A DNA stretch of 64,000 nt from Haemonchus contortus. Its lineage: Eukaryota > Nematoda > Chromadorea > Rhabditida > Trichostrongylidae. Numbering within the stretch: the first letter of the stretch is position 1; the number at the start of each line of letters is the position of its first letter. The notes beneath the pieces are model-generated. The model saw only the letters and a program-made list of their open reading frames with translations, was not told the origin of the DNA and did no database searches. The translations under genes and the position numbers were made by a program. The stretch is taken from contig LS997562.1 in the NCBI GenBank assembly GCA_000469685.2, forward strand, positions 665,001 to 729,000, given 5' to 3'. Positions 1-11,286 of the stretch are shown piece after piece.

Positions 1-654
1 GGAAAAGTTACCGCACTTCTGAGCGAGCCTGCGGCGGGGTCTTTAGGGGATATGTTATGAAAATGTAAATACATTGCGAAAGACTGTATACTGTAGCTTT
101 TGTCTATGATCTCCTATGTTTAACCAGTACTATGCTTTTGTCTAGGATCTCATATGATCTCTTGGATTAGAGACATCCATCATAAGCAAAAGTTGAGCTC
201 CTAAGTTTCACCTTATATGTCATATATTGTTCAATTTCTGAGGACGGGTTTCACATTCGTCATCGCTTATTCACTTATTACTGAATATTATTTCATTATA
301 TCGCTATAATCACTCCGCGATAAACAGTTGTATTAACGAAGTTTTAAAGTGTACCTCACCGGGACGGTAAAGTCCTCAACTACCTGTGCTCAATAATTCG
401 CTCATTAGTTTTCCAATTCTATTGCAGCTTTGAGTGAAGAAGATCGAAGTGCGAACGAACTCCGCCAAATCAGCGGGAAGAATTATTGTTCAACCAAAAC
501 GCTACTGTATTCGGAGTTGGTCTAACACCAAAAAAGAAAACTTCGGCAGGTAGCCCAGAAGAGGGTGAACGAAAGGAAGAAACAATCCACTGAACCACGC
601 AACACAGCACAGGTTAGGCCTATTCGTCTCTACTATCTTACATTTTTTAACTTA
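1..654 (+). repeat. 5' LTR (left edge possibly outside the window)
   Basis: This matches 7901-8554 over its whole length. Internal differences are a three-base cluster near 296-303 and one extra T near 507. Two left ends are plausible: TGTTATG at 53, preceded by the purine-rich AGGGGATA, or a TGTGCGG start that would lie 5 bases outside the window (it is visible at 7896 after GGCGGGAG). The right end is either TTACA at 642 (TG...CA rule) or 654, directly before the primer binding site. Positions 1-22 carry the last codons and stop of a copy of the polyprotein frame. Confidence 0.8.
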
Positions 655-672
655 TGGTGCATCGGCCGGGAA
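655..672 (+). promoter_or_regulatory. Primer binding site matching tRNA-Gly 3' end
   Basis: TGGTGCATCGGCCGGGAA starts where the two LTR copies stop matching. It is the exact complement, including the CCA tail, of the canonical 3' end of eukaryotic tRNA-Gly(GCC), which ends TTCCCGGCCGATGCACCA. The 18-base match and its position just after the LTR make a minus-strand priming site the natural reading. The tRNA sequence is recalled from general knowledge rather than looked up. Confidence 0.85.
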
Positions 673-764
673 CCGTTGCCAGAAAAAATCAGTAAGACTC
701 TGATCCTATCCGATTTGATTTCGCAATACCGTACCGTAACCCCTTTCTTCGAAAACAACCGAGC

Positions 765-3700
765 ATGCTGAGAACAGCGAAAACACGTCTCACGAAGGCT
801 CGCCGTGCCTTGGAAGAAGCCATCACCGGCGCTCAAGGACTACTCACAGAGATCGAAATGCCGTCAGTTGACGACAGCGAGAACATGGAGTACTTGAAAA
901 AGGGAAGAACGGCAATCGAAGCGACAAGAGCGAAGGTTCAAGCACTGAAAGAATGTGTCAACGAATCTGTCGAGAAGCTCAACATCGCATTCGAAACGTT
1001 AGAGGAAGAACAGAAGGAAGCAGAATTGCAGTCTTTTGAAGATCATCTCCAAGTGGCAGTGGAGAATACGAACCAAGCAGACCAATTCTGTGCAAACCTC
1101 ACCGGAAGAAGAGCAGAAATCGAACAGCTCATGTCTGACCTCCAACCAGCTAGGAATGAAGAAAGAAGCAATGTGCTGGAACGAAGTTACCATTCCACGC
1201 CAACTGTGCCAGCACTTGCTCCAGTAATTCCGACGTATCTGCCGCGATTAGAAATACCTAAATTCGCGGGAAGAAAAGCTGAGTGGGACAACTTTTGGAC
1301 TATCTTTTCTGCAAACATCCACGAGCAAGATATCAGCCCAATGCTGAAATTCAACTACTTGTGGCAATACTTGGAAGGAGACGCAAGAGAACTCGTCTCG
1401 AAATACGAAGTATCCGCAGAAAACTATCCGGAAGTAGTGGCCTGTCTCACGAACAAATACGGAGACAGCGACTCAAGAGTTGAAGATCTTCTAGCCGAAC
1501 TTCAGAAATGCAAAGCGGAAGGAAAGAATACAAAGTCTCAGATACAACTGTTGGATAGAATCACAGCAATGATGAATCAACTGGCCATCAAAGGTCAGGA
1601 AGTGAATCAAAGAATACTGTTGAACATCATCTTCAGTAAATTTGATGAAGATGTCCAGACACGAACTCTCGAAAAACGAGCCGATCTGGATAATCCAAAG
1701 GATTGGACATGGGCAAAAATGCAAAAAGAGCTTAGCGGCATACTCCAGCGAAGAGAATATGTCGAACAAACTCGAAGCAAGATAAATGCAATCGAGGACA
1801 GCTCAGCATCAAGAAGGCCCAGTCAACCAATCCGTGACTACAGATTCGCATGCATTTACTGCAAGCGGCTTGGTCACCAACCTGCCGACTGCCTCACAAT
1901 CAAACAACCAGAAAGAATTCCTTTTCTGACAAGGAACAGGCTTTGCCTCAATTGTGCCAAGCCGTTCCATACAGCAAGCGGATGCCGGAGCCCTCCTTGC
2001 AAGAAATGCGGGCAGATGCATCATGTATCGCTGTGCACTACCTTTAGCAGTCCGCAGCAGTACCGAAATCCGCAAGACAGTCGAGCAAATGTAGCAAGCT
2101 CTACCCTGCCTGTGGTCCATCAGCGTACACGGCAACCAGCTCAGGCTATCAGGAGTGCGCCGTCAAAGAAAATGACAAAAATAACTCCAACAGTCAACCA
2201 GAATGCAGTCAACCTGAAACCACTCGACACTACTTCGATGTTCGAGAAAAAGAGAAGGGTTCGTCACGCTGTTGACAAAAACAACATGGCAGAGACCTTA
2301 CTTCTGACAGGGACCGCGACCATTCTGGGAAAGAAGGGCTCAAAGGAAGTCAGAATTTTGCTGGATACGGGAGCGGAAGCCTCGTTTATCGACAAAGGTC
2401 TTGTGGAAGAACTACAACTGCCGATTCTCAAAACATCAAAGCTTCGTTTGAAGATGTTCGGCTCTAACGAAGCAGTTGAAAATCGACACAGAGTAGTCAA
2501 AGTCAAACTACTTGACAAGTGTGACAATGTACACACCTTCCTTTTATTCGACAGTCCCATATTGACGGCTCATGCAACCACAGCTAAGCTGACAAAAGAA
2601 GATCTGGAGGAGATAAAGCACAAGAGCATTCAACTTTCGAGCGAATTGAATGATCAGCAGTGCAAGCCACAGATACTTCTAGGCTGTGACTATCTTTGGG
2701 ATGTTATGGAGCAGGAGAAGCAAATGCTACCCTCGGGACTGTATCTGATATCAACCAAATTCGGGTACATGATATCCGGGAAGCAATATGGACGTAATAA
2801 GTCAAGCACCATCCAACCGTCTCAACCAGAAGACGTAAATCAAGAGTTGAAGAAGTTTGATGAATACTGGGGATTCGACTCATCAGGAGTAAACGAATAC
2901 ACAGGCCCAGAGAAAACTGAGAAGCAACTCACAAATGAAGAAGTTGCAAGACATTTCAAAGAAACTATCGAAAAACGTGTAGATGGCTACTACGTCCACT
3001 TACCATGGAAAGAAGGAAAAGAACTTCTACCAACAAACAAATCCATAGCATTCAAACGACTGCAAGGTTCTCTCCTCCAATTGAGGAAAAATCCAGAACT
3101 TCTTGCAGAATACGATGAAATCATCAAAGATCAACTCGAAAAAGGAATTATCGAGCCAGTATATGACAATAACAGAAAACACAGCACTATTTTACACTAC
3201 CTACCTCATCAGGCAGTGGTTACACCGAACAAACCGACGACAAAATTAAGAATAGTGTTTGATGCCTCTGCTCATTATGTCGGGAAACCATCCCTGAATG
3301 ACGCACTGCATCAAGGACCGCTCTTTTTACCGAAGATCGTCGGAATGATGCAGAGGTTTCGAATCGGAAAAACTGCATTATCAGCAGACGTAGAAAAAGC
3401 GTTTCTACAGGTTCATCTGCACGAGGACGATAGAGATGCTACTAGATTTCTATGGCTATATGACACTTCCAAACCACCCAGTGACGAAAATCTGGTGGAG
3501 TACCGATTCACAAGGATCACTTTCGGGTTAAACGCTTCCCCTTTCCTTCTCGCTGCAACAATCAGATTTCATCTAGAAACTGCGGATGTAGACCAGGAGT
3601 TCGCCAATGAGCTCAATGACAACCTTTATGTCGACAATTTGCTTATATGTGCAGAATCAGCAAAGGAAGGCATTGAGAAATACACGCGGGCGAAGAAAAT

Positions 3701-6700
3701 CTTCAATGAACTCAATATGAATCTCCGCGAGTTTATATCAAATGACAAAAAAGTCAATCAGTTCATCAAAAAAGAAGACAAGGCGAAAGAAGATTTACCA
3801 AAAGTGTTAGGGATTCAATGGAATACAATGTCAGATACGCTAGAAATCAAATGCAACATGCCAAATCCGGCAGAAATAACGAAGCGATCAGTCCTCCAGG
3901 CGAATGCTTCAGTTTACGATCCAATGGGTTGGTTGAACCCACTTCTGATAAAAAACAAGGTCTTCTTCCAATCACTATGGAAAAAGGATTATTCATGGGA
4001 TGACCCATTAAATACAGAAGACCAACAAGAATGGAGCAGCCTACACGATAATATCCTAGGGTTCTCGAAAGAAATTCCTAGAAGAGTGGCCAACAAACAG
4101 CAGAATAATATACTAGTATTATTCAGCGATGCAAGTAATGTCGCGATGGCCACTTGTGCGTACCTTTGCAATGGCAATGAACAAAACCTTTTGATCTCAA
4201 AAAGTAAATTACCAAAAGTAAAGGAAAAGCACACGGTCCCGAAGCTGGAGCTGAACGCTTTGACGCTATCAGCACGCTTAGCCAAATCCACAGTAGAAGA
4301 ACTTCAGTCATCAGTCAGCGTCAACGAAGTCTATCTGCTCTCGGATTCAGAAATTGCCCTCAGCTGGGTAAAAAACGCCAATGATACCAAACAGTTAGGC
4401 GTTTTAGCTGCAAACCGCGTAAAAGAAATTGCGCGTATTGTACAATGGCTAAACGAACACGGAATACGTGTTTCATTCGGGTATGTCAGAACAATGATAA
4501 ACCCAGCCGACTGCGCAACAAGAGGTTTGACAGCAGAAGAGCTGAAACAGCATTACTGGTGGAAAGGGCCCAGCTTTCTGCAAAAGAAGCCTAGCGAATG
4601 GCCAGCTGAAACACGACTATTCCAACTACCCTTACAAGATGTGAATATAAACGTCGTGCAACTTGTCAAATCGTGGATTGACTGGGAGCGATTCAGCACA
4701 TATAAGAAGCTCGTTCGAGTAGTAGCATGGTCAATGCGTTTTCTTAGGAAAATTGCGAGGAAGTTACCTCCGGATTCAAGAAATCGCATCCAAAACTCAA
4801 TTCCCGAACTAAAAGAAGTACAGAGCACAAATCCACTTAATGCTGAAGAACTGAAGCTATCCCAAATAATACTCATAAAAGTGCATCAACATCAGTACAC
4901 AGAGAAAATATCATCTCCTGCGTACAAGAAATTAAATATTCAACGGGATGCCGACGGAATTTGGAGATGCCATGGAAGGCTGGGTAAAAGTGATCTAACT
5001 GAAAACTCGAAAATACCCATCTTCGTGGTACCCAACTCCAAACTCGCTCGCTTAATAATACAACATACTCACGGCACTATGCACCTTTCAACATCTCATA
5101 CAATGGCAGAAATTCGAATCAAGTACTGGATTCCGAAGCTGCGACAACAAGTAACAAAGACAATAAGAAAGTGCGTTACATGCCAAAAAATCAACAACCT
5201 ACCCTACCGTTACCCCAAAATGAAAGAATTGCCACAAAGAAGAGTGACAGAATCAAGGCCATTTGAACACGTGGGACTCGACTATTTTGGACCACTGAAG
5301 GTCAAAACACAGACAGGAGAAATAACGAAAGTCTACGGTTGCATCCTAACGTGCGCCACAACAAGATTGATACACCTCGAGCTTGTCACTGACAACACAA
5401 CGATTGCATTCGTCAATGCTATGAGACGATTTATAGCCCGGAGAGGAGTACCAGCTTCTATTACTAGCGACAATGCGCCCACATTCATTCTGGGGGAGGA
5501 AGTCATGGCTGACAGTCTAAAAAACGCTCGTGATTCTGAAGAAGTTGACAAGTTCATGGCAGATCAATCCATCGAATGGATCAAGATTATTCCCTACGCG
5601 CCGTGGCAGGGCGGCTTCTATGAGCGTTTAATTCAGTCGGTCAAACGTTGTCTCTACAAAGCTAAAGGACGACAGATCCTGGATGAAGACTCACTGAGAA
5701 CAGTCATAACGGAAATAGAAAGTTGTCTCAACAGCAGACCACTCACCTATCAAGAAGCCGATTGGGAGCAAAATCCATGTTTAAGGCCGATTGATTTCAT
5801 ACAGAACAGAATAAATATAACTTACCCCATGGATCCAATACTGAGCGAAGAAATAGAAGACGATTCTTACTTACCTTCAGAGCAAAAAGTGATGTTAAGA
5901 ACACGACTCGAGACCCAAAAAGCGCTCAAGAGTTCCTGCGAAATGACGAACAAATTCTGGGAGATTTGGAGGAAACATTATATAACGTCGCTTCGCGAAC
6001 ATCACCAAAACATGCTTTCACAAGGAAAGACGACAAACATCCAGCCAAAGCTGGGAGCGGTAGTGCTGGTTCAAGAAGAACTCCAGCCTAGAAACCACTG
6101 GAAGTTAGGACGGATCACCCGCCTGTTTAGGGACAAACAGAGGGAAGTCCGAGAAGTAGAGTTGTTCACTGGTCAAAAGAACAACATCAGACGACCAATA
6201 AATCTGCTCGTCCCTTTGGAGCTCGACGACCCGGATGAACCCCAACCACAAGAAATACCGACACATACCGCACAAACGAAAAAGAAACATACTTATAACT
6301 TGAGGCCAAGAAAACCACTACCAACCCTAAATACCAATGTCATCACAAAAGAGCAAAAGAATATTTTTAAAGAAAACGTATGTGAAAATTCTTCGACTAA
6401 TGAATCTGTTTCTAGCATGGACGACCACGTGACCGATGTTAAGAAGCTGCTCCAGCAATTGGCCCTGCGCCCAAGAGCAGTGATAAACGACAAAACGCTA
6501 CAAGAGCAAATTTTAGCGGTAAACCACGAAATCGACCGCATCCTGAAAAATAGTGAAGAGACTATTACTAAATATAATGAAATGGAGTCAAACTTTGTAA
6601 CAGCGCCAACATCTTCGGAAAAGGCGTATAACAAAAGAAGAAATGTCGATCAGCGGTTGACCGAATTGGAAGGAAAACTTCGATGCGCTGGCTATATCTC

Positions 6701-7922
6701 GGATCTTTTGTGGGATACGTACGACGAAATGGTAAAGGCAAAGGTGGCGATGCTCTCTAAAAAAGAGCATTTCCAGAACAAAACCTTCGATGGCGGTCGT
6801 CCACTCGATAGGATATCAACGAAGGTTTATATCACTTCAGAGCTGCGGTCCATCTCAAATGTCATCTCTGAGATTCGCAGTCGAAAGTATGCTCCCTGGG
6901 CACGAAAGGAGCAGGAAACAGTGGTCGATTACATCAAAGGCCTCTCAGAACAAATGAACCACCTCTGCGTAAGGGAAAGCAGCGAAAGCTGCAAAGAAGT
7001 AGCCGGCGGTGAAGAGGGTCAAGGTTCCGCCAAACAAATGGAAAAGTTCCTCAAGAAGACCAAGGAGATTTCGAGTAAGATCAAGGAATTTGATTCAAAG
7101 ATAACGACATGGCACGCGGATGAGAGCACCAGGCTCGAGGCTCTTAGCAGCAGCATGGAAAGCTTCCAAAAAAGGATGGAGGAAAAACTGGATGAAGCTC
7201 TGAAGAGCATGCAACAGCATGTGGTGGATGTCATGGAGCAAAACACTAAGGAGGTCCGAATGTTTATGGAGAAGAACCAGACACCCCCTCCTGAGGACAT
7301 CCTCACATTGCTCGAGGACGATATGGAAGTCAATCAGATGCAAACTCCGCCACCAAGTAAGGGACCAAGTAAAGAGCAGACGCCAGAAGAGCCTGAACAG
7401 GGCAAAGAAGAGGCGGAATCTAGCACAAGGATGATTCGGAAGGAACGCGAGTTCGCGTCGGACGAAGCCATTCCACATCGCCCCTCAAAGATGGCAAAAA
7501 TAATGAAAGAGAAGGTACCTTTCGCGGTATCCCAGGCGAAGTCACGTCTGAAGCACTTGAGGGAGTGCCAGCCGAGGAAGATAGGCAACTCGAAATCGAC
7601 ACTGTGCACATCTGGGGCCCGCGTAGTTGTATGCGGCTTTTGCCGTCAACGGGGAAGGCACTCCACTGATGCCTGTCCTACCTTTCCAAATGTAAAAGAA
7701 AGACGGGAACTGATCAAGAGCGAAAGGATGTGTCGCCTGTGCTTGAAAGTGCACTGTGACGAGCGGTGTAGGGCAAGTATCAGATGCGGGTACTGTGGAG
7801 ACAAGACGCACCACGAATCTCTGTGCGCCCTTCCCGAGGAACGCCAAGAACTGATTGGGGTCCTCAACGAGTACGACAATCGTCGTTGGCGGGAGTGTGC
7901 GGAAAAGTTACCGCACTTCTGA
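765..7922 (+). CDS. BEL/Pao gag-pol polyprotein with C-terminal zinc-knuckle module
   Basis: This is a single uninterrupted frame of 2385 residues beginning 93 bases after the primer site. Visible parts in order: a coiled-coil N-terminus; a DUF1759-type gag around 150-320; CCHC-like knuckles near 364, 395 and 412; an aspartic protease with LLDTGA near 530; RT around 780-1010 with SADVEKAF and the active-site box YVDN near 954; RNase H around 1115-1200 (FSDAS, LELNAL, LSDSEIALSW); integrase with an HHCC zinc site (about 1433-1473) and D, D, E near 1505, 1567 and 1620; and a DUF5641-like tail near 1778. About 560 further residues follow: coiled coil, a Pro/Glu-rich linker and three more Cys/His knuckles near 2290, 2324 and 2341. 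The product copies and inserts the element. The fourth residue of the RT box is N where D is usual. No stop or frameshift is present. Confidence 0.93.
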   Translation: MLRTAKTRLTKARRALEEAITGAQGLLTEIEMPSVDDSENMEYLKKGRTAIEATRAKVQALKECVNESVEKLNIAFETLEEEQKEAELQSFEDHLQVAVENTNQADQFCANLTGRRAEIEQLMSDLQPARNEERSNVLERSYHSTPTVPALAPVIPTYLPRLEIPKFAGRKAEWDNFWTIFSANIHEQDISPMLKFNYLWQYLEGDARELVSKYEVSAENYPEVVACLTNKYGDSDSRVEDLLAELQKCKAEGKNTKSQIQLLDRITAMMNQLAIKGQEVNQRILLNIIFSKFDEDVQTRTLEKRADLDNPKDWTWAKMQKELSGILQRREYVEQTRSKINAIEDSSASRRPSQPIRDYRFACIYCKRLGHQPADCLTIKQPERIPFLTRNRLCLNCAKPFHTASGCRSPPCKKCGQMHHVSLCTTFSSPQQYRNPQDSRANVASSTLPVVHQRTRQPAQAIRSAPSKKMTKITPTVNQNAVNLKPLDTTSMFEKKRRVRHAVDKNNMAETLLLTGTATILGKKGSKEVRILLDTGAEASFIDKGLVEELQLPILKTSKLRLKMFGSNEAVENRHRVVKVKLLDKCDNVHTFLLFDSPILTAHATTAKLTKEDLEEIKHKSIQLSSELNDQQCKPQILLGCDYLWDVMEQEKQMLPSGLYLISTKFGYMISGKQYGRNKSSTIQPSQPEDVNQELKKFDEYWGFDSSGVNEYTGPEKTEKQLTNEEVARHFKETIEKRVDGYYVHLPWKEGKELLPTNKSIAFKRLQGSLLQLRKNPELLAEYDEIIKDQLEKGIIEPVYDNNRKHSTILHYLPHQAVVTPNKPTTKLRIVFDASAHYVGKPSLNDALHQGPLFLPKIVGMMQRFRIGKTALSADVEKAFLQVHLHEDDRDATRFLWLYDTSKPPSDENLVEYRFTRITFGLNASPFLLAATIRFHLETADVDQEFANELNDNLYVDNLLICAESAKEGIEKYTRAKKIFNELNMNLREFISNDKKVNQFIKKEDKAKEDLPKVLGIQWNTMSDTLEIKCNMPNPAEITKRSVLQANASVYDPMGWLNPLLIKNKVFFQSLWKKDYSWDDPLNTEDQQEWSSLHDNILGFSKEIPRRVANKQQNNILVLFSDASNVAMATCAYLCNGNEQNLLISKSKLPKVKEKHTVPKLELNALTLSARLAKSTVEELQSSVSVNEVYLLSDSEIALSWVKNANDTKQLGVLAANRVKEIARIVQWLNEHGIRVSFGYVRTMINPADCATRGLTAEELKQHYWWKGPSFLQKKPSEWPAETRLFQLPLQDVNINVVQLVKSWIDWERFSTYKKLVRVVAWSMRFLRKIARKLPPDSRNRIQNSIPELKEVQSTNPLNAEELKLSQIILIKVHQHQYTEKISSPAYKKLNIQRDADGIWRCHGRLGKSDLTENSKIPIFVVPNSKLARLIIQHTHGTMHLSTSHTMAEIRIKYWIPKLRQQVTKTIRKCVTCQKINNLPYRYPKMKELPQRRVTESRPFEHVGLDYFGPLKVKTQTGEITKVYGCILTCATTRLIHLELVTDNTTIAFVNAMRRFIARRGVPASITSDNAPTFILGEEVMADSLKNARDSEEVDKFMADQSIEWIKIIPYAPWQGGFYERLIQSVKRCLYKAKGRQILDEDSLRTVITEIESCLNSRPLTYQEADWEQNPCLRPIDFIQNRINITYPMDPILSEEIEDDSYLPSEQKVMLRTRLETQKALKSSCEMTNKFWEIWRKHYITSLREHHQNMLSQGKTTNIQPKLGAVVLVQEELQPRNHWKLGRITRLFRDKQREVREVELFTGQKNNIRRPINLLVPLELDDPDEPQPQEIPTHTAQTKKKHTYNLRPRKPLPTLNTNVITKEQKNIFKENVCENSSTNESVSSMDDHVTDVKKLLQQLALRPRAVINDKTLQEQILAVNHEIDRILKNSEETITKYNEMESNFVTAPTSSEKAYNKRRNVDQRLTELEGKLRCAGYISDLLWDTYDEMVKAKVAMLSKKEHFQNKTFDGGRPLDRISTKVYITSELRSISNVISEIRSRKYAPWARKEQETVVDYIKGLSEQMNHLCVRESSESCKEVAGGEEGQGSAKQMEKFLKKTKEISSKIKEFDSKITTWHADESTRLEALSSSMESFQKRMEEKLDEALKSMQQHVVDVMEQNTKEVRMFMEKNQTPPPEDILTLLEDDMEVNQMQTPPPSKGPSKEQTPEEPEQGKEEAESSTRMIRKEREFASDEAIPHRPSKMAKIMKEKVPFAVSQAKSRLKHLRECQPRKIGNSKSTLCTSGARVVVCGFCRQRGRHSTDACPTFPNVKERRELIKSERMCRLCLKVHCDERCRASIRCGYCGDKTHHESLCALPEERQELIGVLNEYDNRRWRECAEKLPHF

Positions 7923-8551
7923 GCGAGCCCTGCGGCGGGGTCTTTAGGGGATATGTTATGAAAATGTAAATACATTGCGAAAGACTGTATACTGTAGCTT
8001 TTGTCTATGATCTCCTATGTTTAACCAGTACTATGCTTTTGTCTAGGATCTCATATGATCTCTTGGATTAGAGACATCCATCATAAGCAAAAGTTGAGCT
8101 CCTAAGTTTCACCTTATATGTCATATATTGTTCAATTTCTGAGGACGGGTTTCACATTCGTCATCGCTTATTCACTTATTACTGAATATTATTTCATTAT
8201 ATTGATAAAATCACTCCGCGATAAACAGTTGTATTAACGAAGTTTTAAAGTGTACCTCACCGGGACGGTAAAGTCCTCAACTACCTGTGCTCAATAATTC
8301 GCTCATTAGTTTTCCAATTCTATTGCAGCTTTGAGTGAAGAAGATCGAAGTGCGAACGAACTCCGCCAAATCAGCGGGAAGAATTATTGTTCAACCAAAA
8401 CGCTACGTATTCGGAGTTGGTCTAACACCAAAAAAGAAAACTTCGGCAGGTAGCCCAGAAGAGGGTGAACGAAAGGAAGAAACAATCCACTGAACCACGC
8501 AACACAGCACAGGTTAGGCCTATTCGTCTCTACTATCTTACATTTTTTAAC

Positions 8552-8554
<3 letters not shown>
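7901..8554 (+). repeat. 3' LTR
   Basis: This is a near-identical copy of 1-654. The strict LTR may start at TGTTATG (7954), leaving the shared stretch 7901-7953 as coding end plus polypurine region, or at TGTGCGG (7896). It ends directly against the (CATA)n array, at TTACA (8542) or 8554. No target duplication can be checked because the left flank lies outside the window. Confidence 0.8.
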
Positions 8555-8582
<28 letters not shown>

Positions 8583-11286
8583 CATACATACATACATACA
8601 TACATACATACATACATACATACATACATACATACATACATACATACATACATACATACATACATACATACATACATACATACATACATACATACATACA
8701 TACATACATACATACATACATACATACATACATACATACATACATACATACATACATACATACATACATACATACATACATACATACATACATACATACA
8801 TACATACATACATACATACATACATACATACATACATACATACATACATACATACATACATACATACATACATACATACATACATACATACATACATACA
8901 TACATACATACATACATACATACATACATACATACATACATACATACATACATACATACATACATACATACATACATACATACATACATACATACATACA
9001 TACATACATACATACATACATACATACATACATACATACATACATACATACATACATACATACATACATACATACATACATACATACATACATACATACA
9101 TACATACATACATACATACATACATACATACATACATACATACATACATACATACATACATACATACATACATACATACATACATACATACATACATACA
9201 TACATACATACATACATACATACATACATACATACATACATACATACATACATACATACATACATACATACATACATACATACATACATACATACATACA
9301 TACATACATACATACATACATACATACATACATACATACATACATACATACATACATACATACATACATACATACATACATACATACATACATACATACA
9401 TACATACATACATACATACATACATACATACATACATACATACATACATACATACATACATACATACATACATACATACATACATACATACATACATACA
9501 TACATACATACATACATACATACATACATACATACATACATACATACATACATACATACATACATACATACATACATACATACATACATACATACATACA
9601 TACATACATACATACATACATACATACATACATACATACATACATACATACATACATACATACATACATACATACATACATACATACATACATACATACA
9701 TACATACATACATACATACATACATACATACATACATACATACATACATACATACATACATACATACATACATACATACATACATACATACATACATACA
9801 TACATACATACATACATACATACATACATACATACATACATACATACATACATACATACATACATACATACATACATACATACATACATACATACATACA
9901 TACATACATACATACATACATACATACATACATACATACATACATACATACATACATACATACATACATACATACATACATACATACATACATACATACA
10001 TACATACATACATACATACATACATACATACATACATACATACATACATACATACATACATACATACATACATACATACATACATACATACATACATACA
10101 TACATACATACATACATACATACATACATACATACATACATACATACATACATACATACATACATACATACATACATACATACATACATACATACATACA
10201 TACATACATACATACATACATACATACATACATACATACATACATACATACATACATACATACATACATACATACATACATACATACATACATACATACA
10301 TACATACATACATACATACATACATACATACATACATACATACATACATACATACATACATACATACATACATACATACATACATACATACATACATACA
10401 TACATACATACATACATACATACATACATACATACATACATACATACATACATACATACATACATACATACATACATACATACATACATACATACATACA
10501 TACATACATACATACATACATACATACATACATACATACATACATACATACATACATACATACATACATACATACATACATACATACATACATACATACA
10601 TACATACATACATACATACATACATACATACATACATACATACATACATACATACATACATACATACATACATACATACATACATACATACATACATACA
10701 TACATACATACATACATACATACATACATACATACATACATACATACATACATACATACATACATACATACATACATACATACATACATACATACATACA
10801 TACATACATACATACATACATACATACATACATACATACATACATACATACATACATACATACATACATACATACATACATACATACATACATACATACA
10901 TACATACATACATACATACATACATACATACATACATACATACATACATACATACATACATACATACATACATACATACATACATACATACATACATACA
11001 TACATACATACATACATACATACATACATACATACATACATACATACATACATACATACATACATACATACATACATACATACATACATACATACATACA
11101 TACATACATACATACATACATACATACATACATACATACATACATACATACATACATACATACATACATACATACATACATACATACATACATACATACA
11201 TACATACATACATACATACATACATACATACATACATACATACATACATACATACATACATACATACATACATACATACATACATA
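8555..11286. repeat. Perfect (CATA)n microsatellite, about 2.7 kb
   Basis: About 683 uninterrupted copies of the tetranucleotide CATA are present, with no substitution visible in any 60-base line. Because four is not a multiple of three, several frames on both strands stay open and give HTYI or CMYV repeats, which are not genes. The array starts at the end of the BEL 3' LTR and ends at the TA that flanks the next transposon. Confidence 0.98.

Larger units (their letters stand above)
1..8554 (+). mobile_element. BEL/Pao LTR retrotransposon, apparently intact
   Basis: Two near-identical direct repeats (1-654 and 7901-8554) flank a primer binding site and one long open frame encoding gag, protease, RT, RNase H and integrase. 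The domain order with integrase last, the gag of DUF1759 type and the protease of DUF1758 type identify the BEL/Pao group. From position 53 to 654 the two repeats differ at about three substitutions and one single-base indel, so the copy inserted recently. The left repeat already includes the last codons of the polyprotein frame (1-22). Either the LTR reaches into the coding end, or position 1 is the tail of another copy in a tandem array; the window edge hides which. Confidence 0.9.

Noticed and set aside
565..771. 68-codon ORF in the 5' LTR, repeated at the start of the 3' LTR copy
   Set aside because: It lies across LTR end and primer site, has no motif and differs after the LTR boundary. 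Best read as chance.
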